Below are positions 1-8,179 of a stretch of 28,026 nucleotides of DNA, in pieces. The notes under the pieces are model-generated. The model ran no database searches and had not been told where the DNA came from. It was given only the letters and a program-made list of their open reading frames with translations. Origin of the DNA: Candidatus Poseidoniales archaeon (GTDB lineage Archaea > Thermoplasmatota > Poseidoniia > Poseidoniales > Poseidoniaceae); assembly GCA_003602535.1 (NCBI GenBank), contig QQSA01000027.1, forward strand, positions 1 to 28,026, in the 5' to 3' direction. The number at the start of each line of letters is the position of its first letter. Position 1 is the stretch's first letter. Both the position numbers and the translations under genes were made by a program.

Positions 1-344
1 GGGGTTAGACTAACCAAAATTCCGGCTTCCTCTGCAAAATTAGGAGTCAATTGCATAACTGTTTCAGGTGAGTTTCCATTAACTGCGATTGAAAGGATAC
101 CTTGCAGACCTTGGACCATTTTTGCATCAGCAGCCGCACGTATCCAAACTAAATTTTCACGGAAATTCACCTCAATATGTGCAACAGATTGACATCCTCT
201 AACCAAGTTAGAATCACTCCATTCATCAACAGGTAATTCGTCAACTTCATCTGCAAAATCCATCAAGACTTCGAGCCTTTCAAATTGGTCTTCGATTTCT
301 TGAAACTCGTCAATGATTTCTTGAATTGAATCCGGCCAAGTCAT
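1..344 (-). CDS. sufE: SufE-like cysteine desulfurase sulfur acceptor (3' end cut by window edge)
   Basis: This reading frame opens with ATG at 344 and stays open to base 1, giving 114 codons, so the C-terminus lies outside the window. The translation begins MTWPDSIQEIIDEF and contains LVRGCQSVAHIEV, which matches the SufE/CsdE consensus around the sulfur-accepting cysteine (V.GCQS.VW). SufE takes persulfide sulfur from SufS and passes it to the SufBCD scaffold in the cytoplasm. Its ATG overlaps the sufS stop as ATGA (341-344), so the two genes are probably translationally coupled, as fits a desulfurase and its acceptor. The family is about 140 residues, so roughly 25-30 residues are missing. 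Identification is by motif and context and is firm. Confidence 0.9.
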   Translation of the reverse strand, partial: MTWPDSIQEIIDEFQEIEDQFERLEVLMDFADEVDELPVDEWSDSNLVRGCQSVAHIEVNFRENLVWIRAAADAKMVQGLQGILSIAVNGNSPETVMQLTPNFAEEAGILVSLT

Positions 345-1537
345 GCCATTGCCTCCAACACACGATCGATTCCAGATAGGAATACATCTGCATCTGATTC
401 ATCATTGTAAATGTAAAATGATGCTCTGATTGTGCCATTAACTCCTAACTTTTCCATCAATGGCTGAGCGCAATGGTGCCCGGTTCTAACCGCAATACCT
501 TGAGCGTCAAGTAGTCTGGCGAAGTCTTCTGGGTGAATGGTAGGGTGGGTGAATGAAACTACAGCGGCATCTCTTGGATTTAGTGTAGAGTAGACTTTCA
601 TGCCCTTTTGCTCGAGTTGATTTGCAACTTTCTTTGCAATTGAGATTAGACGCTTGTGATGACTTTCTAGGTCGACACCTGACATCCATTCAAGAGCAGC
701 AGCCCAACCTACTCCTTCAGCAATTCGAGGAGTACCAGCCTCGAATTTGTGCTCATTCGTTTGGTAAGTTGAGCCCTCAAGGGTGACTGTCTGTATCATG
801 TCACCTCCACCCATAAACGGATGCATTTCATCGAATGCTTCATCGCTAATCAACAGTGCACCGATTCCAGTTGGGCCGCACATTTTGTGTGCGCTAAATG
901 CCATGAAATCGGCACCGAGTTCTTTGAAGTCAATCGTTTCGTGCGGTACTGCTTGTGCAGCATCTAATAGCACTCTTGCACCGACTGATTTAGACATTGA
1001 AATTATCTTTTCAACAGGGTTCCTGACACCAAGAACATTCGAGGTGTGGACTACACAAACCAATTTTGCGCCATCTAGAGCGACTTCAAGAGCTTCGAGG
1101 TCTAGTTGGCCTTCTTCAACAGGAACGAATCTCAATTCAATAGAGATTCTTTCTGCCAACATCTGCCATGGAACTATGTCGCTATGATGTTCCATTTCGG
1201 TTAACACAACCACGTCGCCAGGTTGCAAATTATGTTCACCCCAAGCATGAGCAGCGAGATTGATTGCCTCAGTAGTCCCGCTTGTGATGACTACAAAGTC
1301 TGAATTGTATCTCTGTTTCAACAACCTCCTACATGCCTCATACCCTTCAGTTGCTTCACCGGCTAGAGTGTGAACTGCTCTGTGTACATTGGCATTAGAT
1401 CGTGAATAATATTCAGTCATCGCATCGATAACGCATGCCGGCTTTTGGGTTGTAGCAGCATTATCAAGATACACGAGCGGGCGACCATTCACCTCTCTAG
1501 AAAAAATTGGGAAGTCCTGTTTCATAGAATCACCCAT
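341..1537 (-). CDS. sufS: Cysteine desulfurase SufS
   Basis: This is a 398-residue class V aminotransferase-fold enzyme that takes sulfur from cysteine for Fe-S cluster assembly. Visible landmarks are LDNAATTQKP near 24-33, the HH pair at 117-118, the PLP-binding Asp in LDAAQ (D192), the PLP Schiff-base lysine in SAHKMCGPTG (K218) and the catalytic cysteine in RTGHHCAQP (C356). Length and motifs match SufS (group II desulfurases, about 400 residues) rather than NifS/IscS. The first ATG (1537) overlaps the sufD stop by 8 bases. An in-frame ATG at 1525 (M5) lies just after that stop and is an equally plausible start. The gene sits between sufD and sufE in one minus-strand operon. Confidence 0.95.
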   Translation of the reverse strand: MGDSMKQDFPIFSREVNGRPLVYLDNAATTQKPACVIDAMTEYYSRSNANVHRAVHTLAGEATEGYEACRRLLKQRYNSDFVVITSGTTEAINLAAHAWGEHNLQPGDVVVLTEMEHHSDIVPWQMLAERISIELRFVPVEEGQLDLEALEVALDGAKLVCVVHTSNVLGVRNPVEKIISMSKSVGARVLLDAAQAVPHETIDFKELGADFMAFSAHKMCGPTGIGALLISDEAFDEMHPFMGGGDMIQTVTLEGSTYQTNEHKFEAGTPRIAEGVGWAAALEWMSGVDLESHHKRLISIAKKVANQLEQKGMKVYSTLNPRDAAVVSFTHPTIHPEDFARLLDAQGIAVRTGHHCAQPLMEKLGVNGTIRASFYIYNDESDADVFLSGIDRVLEAMA

Positions 1538-2540
1538 TCATTAAGCACTCTAAATGAACAAGCAGCCTTGTTCTCATTACAGTGACAACTTCTTCACTCT
1601 TTATCTCTCTAAATGCATCCATCAAAAATCCTTCAACAATCAATGCTGATGCTTCTTCACGCGATAGGCCCCTGGAGGCCAAATAGTGAATCTGATTTAC
1701 ATCGATTGGTGCACTTGCGGCGCCGTGGGCTGCTTTCACATCATCTGCTAGAACCTCTAATTCTGGAATTGATTCGGCTCGAGATTTCTCGGAAAGCAGT
1801 AGATTCCGGAATACTTGCCCAGCATCACTACCGTCTGCACCTTCGCAGATTGTCAGTAATCCAGTTCCGACTGAATGTGAAGAATCGTCACAGGTTGCAT
1901 GCATAACCAGTGAGGATTCTGTGTGGCCGATGCTGTGCTTGATTTCCACATGGTGATCATCATGTCTTGATGAATACCCGTTGGACGCTATGCCTGCGCG
2001 CAATTGTGCACCGCGATTGGTCAAGTCTACACGAATGTCTGACTTGTTCAGGAATCCACCAGCAGAAAGGGTTGCGAACTCAAGTTCCGAATCTCTGCCA
2101 ACAAACCAATCTTCACAGCGCAATAAGTGACCATCGCTTGCTAAATCGTTTATTGTAGCCATTGAGAGAGTTCCATCTACATTTCCAATTATTCGTAATC
2201 CTGTCCAACCAGCATCTCCTGAAATCCTGATAATCAGTGTCGAGTTACCAAAGGATTCTATGTTCAATTCACCTGAACAGATGTGACCTGAACAGCGTAA
2301 ATCTAACTCTAGTGTTTCGTCTTTGAGAACGATTTTCTTGCAACTTTTTGATATTGCATGAATAAACGAGCGTGCTATTTCTTCACTATCATCCATCTGT
2401 GAATCCTCGCCCGAGGAGAATCTGATCGGGTCTGATTCTGGCATCTCCTCAACTTTGGTCGGATGAATCCTCTTCCAAGGAGTGTAGCGCCAAAGGTGTT
2501 GAGATCGAGGAGGGATACTGATTTGTGGATATTGCATCAT
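1530..2540 (-). CDS. sufD: SufD-like Fe-S scaffold subunit
   Basis: This 336-residue protein of the SufB/SufD family is expected to form the SufBCD scaffold complex in the cytoplasm. The C-terminal third carries KAAHGAASAPID followed by IHYLASRGLSREEA, the conserved SufD core. H272 aligns with the histidine of E. coli SufD (H360) that helps form the nascent cluster site with a SufB cysteine. The N-terminus (RYTPWKRI) resembles the usual start of SufD. At 336 residues it is shorter than E. coli SufD (about 423), mostly in the N-terminal helical and beta-helix part. Its ATG overlaps the sufB stop (ATGATG at 2535-2540), consistent with coupled translation and roughly equal subunit amounts. Confidence 0.88.
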   Translation of the reverse strand: MMQYPQISIPPRSQHLWRYTPWKRIHPTKVEEMPESDPIRFSSGEDSQMDDSEEIARSFIHAISKSCKKIVLKDETLELDLRCSGHICSGELNIESFGNSTLIIRISGDAGWTGLRIIGNVDGTLSMATINDLASDGHLLRCEDWFVGRDSELEFATLSAGGFLNKSDIRVDLTNRGAQLRAGIASNGYSSRHDDHHVEIKHSIGHTESSLVMHATCDDSSHSVGTGLLTICEGADGSDAGQVFRNLLLSEKSRAESIPELEVLADDVKAAHGAASAPIDVNQIHYLASRGLSREEASALIVEGFLMDAFREIKSEEVVTVMRTRLLVHLECLMNG

Positions 2541-3946
2541 CCAATTGCACCCTCCATCTCCAATTCAAGAAGACGATTGAGTTCAACTGCGTATTCCATA
2601 GGCAATTCACGAGTGAATGGCTCAAAGAATCCATTCACAATCATACCCATCGCTTCTTCTTCGCTGTGTCCTCTAGACATCAGATAGAATAGCTGGTCAT
2701 TGCTTACCTTAGACACACTTGCTTCGTGCTCTAAATCAGCACTTGAGTTTCCAACCTCCATGGTAGGATATGTGTCAGATTGACTGTCGGCATCTAGCAT
2801 TAAGGCATCACAAACTACCTTGGAACGGCACCCGTTTGCCTTAGGAGTAACCTGCAACATACCACGGTATGAAGAGCGACCTCCGTTCTTTGAAATCGAC
2901 TTGGACAAAATATTGGAAGTAGTATTAGGTGCAAGATGATGAACTTTAGCCCCAGCATCTTGGTGTTGTCCTTTACCAGCATAAGCAACTGAAATCACTT
3001 CTGCGTGTGCCCCCTCACCTTTGAGAATTACAGCAGGATACTTCATTGTCAACTTAGACCCGATATTTCCGTCAACCCATTCGATGGTTGCGTTAGAGTG
3101 TGCAATTCCTCTCTTTGTAACTAAGTTGTAGACATTTGCCGACCAGTTTTGAACTGTTGAGTAGCGAATCTTTGCTCCGTCCATGGCGATTAATTCCACA
3201 ACTGCAGAATGCAGGGATTCGGTGGAATAAGTTGGTGCTGTGCATCCTTCCACATAATGAATCGAAGAGCCTTCGTCTGCGATAATTAGTGTGCGTTCGA
3301 ACTGCCCCATGTTCTTGGCGTTAATTCTGAAATAAGCTTGAACAGGCATCTCTACATGAACACCCTTTGGAACATAGATGAACGATCCACCTGACCAAAC
3401 CGCCGTGTTGAGCGCTGAGAATTTGTTATCGCTAGCAGGTACAACCGAGCAGAAATATTTCTTCACAATCTCTGGGTGCTCTTTCAAACCTGAATCCATA
3501 TCAAGGAATAATACACCTTGCTCTTCCAAATCTTCTCTAATCGAATGGTATACTGCTTCGGATTCGTATTGAGCGGTTACACCACCCAACCACTTTTGCT
3601 CTGCTTCAGGAATCCCTAGTCTGTCGAATGTATTTTTGATATCATCAGGAACATCGTCCCAATTCTTTTCAGTACCTTCTGAAGAACGCAAAAAGTATGT
3701 TACTGCGTCGAAATCAATCTGATTAAGCATGTCGCAATTACCCCATGAAGGCATTGGCATCTCCATGAAACGATGATATGCTTTGACACGAATTTCAGTC
3801 ATCCATTCGGGTTCACCTTTCAATTCGGAAATATCCTTGACAACCTGTTCTGAAAGTCCTTTATCGAAACGAATGGTTGCATTCTCAGGGTCATGGAATC
3901 CATAGCGGTAATCGCCTACTGCTTCTCTTGCTGTATCTCCGGACAT
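2537..3946 (-). CDS. sufB: SufB Fe-S cluster scaffold protein
   Basis: SufB is the central scaffold of the SufBCD complex. The 469-residue product shows the family core: GGSFIYVPKGVHVEMPVQ (186-203), VEGCTAP (C235, equivalent to E. coli C254), VVCDALML (C379, equivalent to the essential E. coli C405) and LEHEASVSKVSNDQLFYL near 406-422. An in-frame ATG exists at 3973, but it would overlap sufC by 16 bases. I chose the ATG at 3946 because a strong Shine-Dalgarno sequence, TAGGAGGTGA, lies at 3951-3960, immediately upstream and including the sufC stop codon. The gene sits between sufC and sufD. No odd residues were seen at the known functional cysteines. Confidence 0.95.
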   Translation of the reverse strand: MSGDTAREAVGDYRYGFHDPENATIRFDKGLSEQVVKDISELKGEPEWMTEIRVKAYHRFMEMPMPSWGNCDMLNQIDFDAVTYFLRSSEGTEKNWDDVPDDIKNTFDRLGIPEAEQKWLGGVTAQYESEAVYHSIREDLEEQGVLFLDMDSGLKEHPEIVKKYFCSVVPASDNKFSALNTAVWSGGSFIYVPKGVHVEMPVQAYFRINAKNMGQFERTLIIADEGSSIHYVEGCTAPTYSTESLHSAVVELIAMDGAKIRYSTVQNWSANVYNLVTKRGIAHSNATIEWVDGNIGSKLTMKYPAVILKGEGAHAEVISVAYAGKGQHQDAGAKVHHLAPNTTSNILSKSISKNGGRSSYRGMLQVTPKANGCRSKVVCDALMLDADSQSDTYPTMEVGNSSADLEHEASVSKVSNDQLFYLMSRGHSEEEAMGMIVNGFFEPFTRELPMEYAVELNRLLELEMEGAIG

Positions 3947-3950
3947 TTCT

Positions 3951-3960
3951 TCACCTCCTA
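3951..3960 (-). promoter_or_regulatory. Strong Shine-Dalgarno deciding the sufB start
   Basis: On the minus strand the sequence reads TAGGAGGTGA, then AGAA, then ATG at 3946. It is almost fully complementary to the archaeal 16S 3' end (CACCTCC) and includes the sufC stop TAG. It favours the start at 3946 over the upstream in-frame ATG at 3973. Confidence 0.75.
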
Positions 3961-4686
3961 TACTTCCAGCCAATCGTAACCCTTGGATTCGAGTTCAGCT
4001 GCTAATCCTGAGCCACCTGTCTTGACAATTTTGCCATCGATCATGACATGAACATAATCCGGCTCTACATGGTCGAGCAACCTCTGATAGTGAGTTATCA
4101 GAAGGCAACCTGCCGTTGGAGTAATACTGTTGATTCCTTCAGCCACAACTCTGAGAGCATCTATGTCTAGGCCAGAATCAGTCTCATCAAGAAGGGCTAA
4201 TGTTGGGTTTAGCAATAGCATCTGAAGGATTTCTAGGCGCTTCTTTTCTCCACCACTAAAACCGTCGTTGACGTATCTAGAGAGGAAGGATTTATCCATC
4301 TCTAATGCCTCCATGTGAGCCTTCAATTCTTTCCTAAATTCTCTAGCGCTTGGCGCATCTTCGCCTCTGACTGCAGAAACAGATTTCCTCAGGAAAGTTC
4401 CTACCTGAACACCAGGTATGGATGAAGGGTATTGGAATGAAAGGAACATACCAGCACGCGCTCTTTCGAAGACTTCCATTTCTTCAAGAGGAGTGCCTTT
4501 GAACTTGATTACACCAGATGTTATCTCGTAAGCAGGGTGACCCATGATTACGTTGGCTAGTGTTGACTTTCCAGAACCATTTCTGCCCATGATTGCATGG
4601 ACTTCACCTAGATTGATTCTCAAGGAAAGACCCTTGATAATCTCAGTGTCATCCACACTGACGTGGAGGTTATCGACGCTCAACAT
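3958..4686 (-). CDS. sufC: SufC ABC-type ATPase of the SUF complex
   Basis: SufC is the soluble ABC ATPase that drives cluster formation on SufB-SufD. The 242-residue form begins MLSVDNLHVSVDDTEI, close to the E. coli SufC start. It has Walker A GRNGSGKST (34-42), ABC signature FSGGEKKR (143-150), Walker B LALLDETD (163-170, with the SufC-typical DETDSGLD) and the H-loop histidine in LLITHYQ (H199). The frame could be extended to a GTG at 4716 or an ATG at 4698. I prefer 4686 because of the alignment and a GGAGAAG upstream. It is the first gene of the minus-strand suf operon and is divergent from the Nfu-type gene. Confidence 0.93.
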   Translation of the reverse strand: MLSVDNLHVSVDDTEIIKGLSLRINLGEVHAIMGRNGSGKSTLANVIMGHPAYEITSGVIKFKGTPLEEMEVFERARAGMFLSFQYPSSIPGVQVGTFLRKSVSAVRGEDAPSAREFRKELKAHMEALEMDKSFLSRYVNDGFSGGEKKRLEILQMLLLNPTLALLDETDSGLDIDALRVVAEGINSITPTAGCLLITHYQRLLDHVEPDYVHVMIDGKIVKTGGSGLAAELESKGYDWLEV

Positions 4687-4739
4687 CTCTTCTCCCATGC
4701 CACGCCCTACAGTCACCCCTTTATGAAGGACTGTACGGC

Positions 4740-4747
4740 GTTATAAC
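4740..4747. promoter_or_regulatory. Palindromic TATA-like element between suf operon and nfu-like gene
   Basis: The short divergent spacer contains the perfect palindrome GTTATAAC. It lies about 44 bases upstream of the plus-strand Nfu-like start (4791) and about 54 bases upstream of the minus-strand sufC start (4686). Because it reads the same on both strands, it could serve as a TATA box for both directions. No flanking BRE was clearly recognised. This is inference from sequence only. Confidence 0.3.
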
Positions 4748-4790
4748 TCGTAAAGCGAGGGTTCATGAAGACTGGACTAGACGCAGTGAT

Positions 4791-5228
4791 ATGGATGACG
4801 AGTTATTGGAGCAATACCGCTTGGAAGCTGCAGCTGCAATGGAAGTGGAAGCTAGCAAGAGAATTGCTGAGACATCCAACCCTGAAGAAGATGAGTTGTT
4901 GAGGGGTCAATCACTACTTGATGTGGAAGATATGGTTCCTGCACTTTTAGCAAGATTGGGACCAGTCAGAGCTGCACTTGACGGCCATGGAGGAGGCATT
5001 GCTGTTACAAACAAAGAAATCAAGAATAATCAACTTTCGTTAGTCTTAGATCTCACAGGAGCGTGCCTATCATGTGGTGCAGCACCAGGTACTTTACAGG
5101 GTGTCAAAAACGATCTTGAAGCAGATAGAGAGATCGCTAAAGTTAGTTTTTGTTCCAGTTTATTGGACACCTTTGATGAACTAGGGCGTGAGTTTATATT
5201 AGCACATGGTGAAGTTGATTTCGTATGA
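4791..5228 (+). CDS. NifU C-terminal (Nfu) domain protein
   Basis: This 145-residue protein ends in an Nfu domain. The stretch VRAALDGHGGGIAV (59-72) matches the VRP.L..DGGDIELV consensus, and ACLSCGAAPGTL (91-102) matches the ACSGCPSS..TL cluster-binding loop, with the CxxC pair C92/C95. Nfu proteins bind a [4Fe-4S] cluster between two subunits and deliver it to apo-proteins. The N-terminal 50 residues are acidic and helical and not part of the known domain. The gene is divergent from the suf operon across a short spacer, which suggests shared control of assembly and delivery. The Nfu assignment is firm; whether it is a carrier or an alternative scaffold cannot be told from sequence. Confidence 0.85.
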   Translation: MDDELLEQYRLEAAAAMEVEASKRIAETSNPEEDELLRGQSLLDVEDMVPALLARLGPVRAALDGHGGGIAVTNKEIKNNQLSLVLDLTGACLSCGAAPGTLQGVKNDLEADREIAKVSFCSSLLDTFDELGREFILAHGEVDFV

Positions 5229-5267
5229 AGGAGTCATCATATTATACAATTACAGGAAGGGGAAATA

Positions 5268-5930
5268 ATGCGAGAAGTTAGGGTGCGCTATTCAGGAGCA
5301 CAATTGATGCGAACTGATTTCAAAGAACTTCTCGACATATGTGAAAGAATCACACTAATGGGTACTATTTGGAGAGATAACGAGGAGGGATTTCTTCGAC
5401 AAATATTCGAAATTAGAATGATGGAAGGACAAGTTATCGATTCAATAAATGATGTTCATTTTATGCAAATTGAAGATGTTCTTTCTGTTCGTGAGGAAAA
5501 GGGACGAGTTATACATACTGCAGTGGTTCGTAACTATCACGAACTTGGCCTGATTGGGGGTGTAATTGAAACTGCAGTTGTAGTTCCTGGTTCTTGTATT
5601 GGAAGAAGTGAAGCCGTAGTAATAATTCGTGGATCACCAGAAGGTTGCAAACAAATGGTCGAAGGTTTACGATTGTGGAGAGAACCTAATTCCATATCAG
5701 TGGTAGACTCTACTCCTGAAGATATGGATTATTTCACAAAAGATTTGACAGATGCGAGAATTACCGCATTTGCCGCCGCATGGAAAATGGGATACTATGA
5801 AAACCCCCGAAAATCATCACCAACAGAAATTGCTTCAAGTATTGGAATTTCAAGAGTTACTCTAACTGGACATTTGAGATCGATTGAAAATCATCTAGCA
5901 TCATTAATGGCTAAACGGCTCAATCTGTGA
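5268..5930 (+). CDS. HTH_10 (bacterioopsin-activator type) transcriptional regulator
   Basis: This 220-residue protein has a C-terminal HTH_10 domain (about 158-212). It starts DLTDARITAFAAAWKMGYYE, continues PTEIASSIGISRVTLTGHLR and matches the Bat/HTH_10 consensus (LT..Q...L..A...GYFE.PR...L.ELA..LGIS...L..HLRR). The N-terminal 150 residues fit the small beta-rich sensor-like region common in short archaeal HTH_10 proteins, but no ligand residues were recognised. The start is supported by GGAAGGGGAA just upstream (5255-5264). A TATA-like ATTATACAAT (5241-5250) lies too close to the ATG for a long leader, so it may be leaderless or read from the Nfu-type gene 39 bases upstream. Its targets are unknown; neighbouring Fe-S or transporter genes are possibilities only. 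Confidence 0.82.
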   Translation: MREVRVRYSGAQLMRTDFKELLDICERITLMGTIWRDNEEGFLRQIFEIRMMEGQVIDSINDVHFMQIEDVLSVREEKGRVIHTAVVRNYHELGLIGGVIETAVVVPGSCIGRSEAVVIIRGSPEGCKQMVEGLRLWREPNSISVVDSTPEDMDYFTKDLTDARITAFAAAWKMGYYENPRKSSPTEIASSIGISRVTLTGHLRSIENHLASLMAKRLNL

Positions 5931-5967
5931 TAAGAAGTTTGATGCTCAGGACTAAGGACGGCTGTAC

Positions 5968-8139
5968 ATGAAGTGGCAAGATGGCACGCGTAGTAACCCC
6001 GCCAAATGCCGCGAAAAGGATACTGGTCGTTTTGAAATCGTTGCGCGCGATGGACAAGCAAGAATCGGTAAACTTCACACCGAACATGGAATATTACAAA
6101 CCCCCTGTCTACTTCCTGTAATCAATCCAAATATTCGAACTATTGAACCTAGAGAAATGTGGGACAAATATGGAATTCAAGCTTTAATAACAAATTCATA
6201 TGTGATATGGAAACATGACAAATTGAAGGATAAAGCACTCGCTGAAGGGGTTCATTCATTGATTGATTTCCCAGGTGTAATAATGACAGATTCGGGAACT
6301 TTTCAGTCATATGTATACGGTGATGTAGAAGTTGGAGTAGAAGAGATTGTAAAATTCCAAAATGACATTGGAGTGGACATTGCTACAATGTTAGATGTTT
6401 TCACAAGACCAGACATGACATTCTCAGAAGTAGAAAAAGCAGTAGATGAGACTGTAAAACGTGGCCAGATTTCAATCGATGCTGCGAATGGTACTATGAT
6501 TAATGGACCAATTCAGGGAGGTCTGTTTCCTGAATTGCGTGCAAAAAGTGCTGTCGAAATGAGTGCTTTAGACTTCAGCATTCATCCAATAGGAGGGATT
6601 GTACCAATCATGGAACAGCAGAAATACCGTGATTTAGTGAAAATAATGCTTGCTTGCAAATCTAATCTTTCTCCTAACAGACCGGTACATATGTTTGGAT
6701 GTGGCCATCCAATGTTATTCCCAATGCTAGTTGCATTGGGTGCTGATCTATTTGATTCTGCAGCCTATGTATTGTTTGCTAGAGATGGAAGAATTCTCAC
6801 TCCTTGGGGGACTGAGAGGATTTCTGAAATTGAAGAGTGGCCAATCATTATGCCTGCGATTTGTAATTATTCTCCTGCTGAAGTACGAGCAATGGATAAA
6901 CAAGAAAGAACCATTCTACTTTCGAAATATAATCTCGAAGTGACCCTTCAAGAAATGTCTAGATGTAGGCAAGCCGTAAGAGATGGAACAATTTGGAGAT
7001 TGGCTGAAAGAAGAAGTCATGAACATCCAGCACTTAGAGAGGCATTTTTGTGGATGGTTACCAACCCTGCAAGGTCGACAATGGATCCATTACTTTTGGA
7101 TGAAATATCTGCATCAAAAGAAACTGGTGAGCAAAGAGGAAAATGGGAAGAAAACTGGGACTGGTTAGTGAATTCTCAACACTCACCAAGAAATGGAGGA
7201 GAATCTTGGGGAGGAATAGACACTCATCATCGGCCACATGTCGAAATAGCCAGAAGAAGGTTGTTTGCCCGATGGAAATCTCGTAAATCAGGGGACGTAA
7301 TAATCTTCCACGGAGCCAGTGCTCCTTGGAGAGAAAGAGTCGGAGACCTGGTGGAAAGAATTTGTTCATTGGATAATGAAATTTTTGTCCAAACTCCACT
7401 CGGATTAGTGCCTTGGGGTCTAGAGGATCTAAACCCATGGGCTCACATTGAAGGTCCAGATTGGTTATGGAAAAGAAAACCAGACTATGCATGGGTTCAG
7501 CGTGAATTATCAAGATTAGGAATTCATGATAGAAAGATAATTACTGTCGATATTTCAGATACAGAAGATTTACACAACCGTGTATTTGACTTGTTGGAAA
7601 TCAAAGCGATGGATAGAACCCCTGAATTGAAGAAAAGAGCACAAATTGTTGACAAATTATGTGTGCTGAATAATGTAGATTTAGATGATGCGATTGAACT
7701 CTGCAAAGATTCAACATTTGTCATGAGCCGAACTGGTAGAATTCGAAATATGATTGATGCAGAAGGATTACATTTGTTTTCTCCAAGATTAGCAGAAGGT
7801 GGCATCTCAATTACTGTGGAGGGAGCTCGTAAACTTCATGCGTTGAGAAAGCAATCTACTCCTACAGGATTCATTACCGATGATTACTCATTCCATCCAG
7901 GTGAAGGTCCTGCATGGGTAGTTGTTGACGAAGATGCTGAACCGTTTGTCGCTCAAGGTAGAAATGTCATGCATGGATTCGTATTAGCCTGCGACCCTTG
8001 GACAAGGCCTGGAGAAATCGTTCTCGTAGTCAATTCCGATGGTAAATTGTTAGCTATCGGTCGGTCACAATCTACCGCAAAAGAATTGTCGACATTCACA
8101 AAAGGTATCGCGATTAAAGTTAGAGAAGGTTGCCCCTGA
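5968..8139 (+). CDS. tgtA: Archaeosine tRNA-guanine transglycosylase (arcTGT) with PUA domain
   Basis: This enzyme exchanges guanine-15 in the tRNA D-arm for preQ0, the first tRNA step to archaeosine. The 723-residue product has a TGT TIM-barrel (about 20-345), a middle C1/C2-type region (about 400-640) and a C-terminal PUA domain (about 645-720, PAWVVVDEDAEPFV and GEIVLVVNSDG). The general acid/base Asp is in VIMTDSGTFQ (D108) and the nucleophile in ADLFDSAAYVLFAR (D263), both intact. The usual zinc site is not: the CxCxxC segment before Y.P.E reads WPIIMPAICNYSPAEV, with one shifted Cys (C299), and the later histidine is Y321. The fold, length and PUA domain make the assignment strong. A short hairpin spans the stop codon. 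Confidence 0.92.
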   Translation: MKWQDGTRSNPAKCREKDTGRFEIVARDGQARIGKLHTEHGILQTPCLLPVINPNIRTIEPREMWDKYGIQALITNSYVIWKHDKLKDKALAEGVHSLIDFPGVIMTDSGTFQSYVYGDVEVGVEEIVKFQNDIGVDIATMLDVFTRPDMTFSEVEKAVDETVKRGQISIDAANGTMINGPIQGGLFPELRAKSAVEMSALDFSIHPIGGIVPIMEQQKYRDLVKIMLACKSNLSPNRPVHMFGCGHPMLFPMLVALGADLFDSAAYVLFARDGRILTPWGTERISEIEEWPIIMPAICNYSPAEVRAMDKQERTILLSKYNLEVTLQEMSRCRQAVRDGTIWRLAERRSHEHPALREAFLWMVTNPARSTMDPLLLDEISASKETGEQRGKWEENWDWLVNSQHSPRNGGESWGGIDTHHRPHVEIARRRLFARWKSRKSGDVIIFHGASAPWRERVGDLVERICSLDNEIFVQTPLGLVPWGLEDLNPWAHIEGPDWLWKRKPDYAWVQRELSRLGIHDRKIITVDISDTEDLHNRVFDLLEIKAMDRTPELKKRAQIVDKLCVLNNVDLDDAIELCKDSTFVMSRTGRIRNMIDAEGLHLFSPRLAEGGISITVEGARKLHALRKQSTPTGFITDDYSFHPGEGPAWVVVDEDAEPFVAQGRNVMHGFVLACDPWTRPGEIVLVVNSDGKLLAIGRSQSTAKELSTFTKGIAIKVREGCP

Positions 8140-8166
8140 AAGGGGCATATTCAATAGCCCTTTTCA
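8131..8166 (+). terminator. Hairpin(s) across the tgtA stop codon; possible terminator or attenuator
   Basis: TGCCCCT-GAA-AGGGGCA (8131-8147) is a perfect 7-bp hairpin with the TGA stop inside it. An alternative pairing uses TGAAAGGGGC (8137-8146) with GCCCTTTTCA (8157-8166), 9 of 10 paired and wobble at the mismatch. The two structures are mutually exclusive. They sit just before the ABC operon (start 8180). There is no long T-tract, so termination is uncertain. Confidence 0.35.
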
Positions 8167-8179
8167 GTGTGTCAAATAT

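Noticed and set aside
783..1187. Open frame of 134 codons on the plus strand inside sufS
   Set aside because: It lies wholly antisense to a strongly conserved gene, has no family motif and shows Ser/Pro/Thr-rich composition typical of a shadow frame.
3947..3973. Upstream in-frame start for sufB
   Set aside because: It would overlap sufC by 16 bases and ignore the strong TAGGAGGTGA next to the ATG at 3946.
5241..5250. TATA-like ATTATACAAT before the HTH_10 gene as a separate promoter
   Set aside because: Its spacing would place the transcript start at or inside the ATG, while a purine-rich ribosome site is present. Kept only as a remark in the gene entry.
7058..7513. Open frame of 151 codons on the minus strand inside tgtA
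   Set aside because: It is antisense to the conserved TGT gene with no start signal or recognisable motif.
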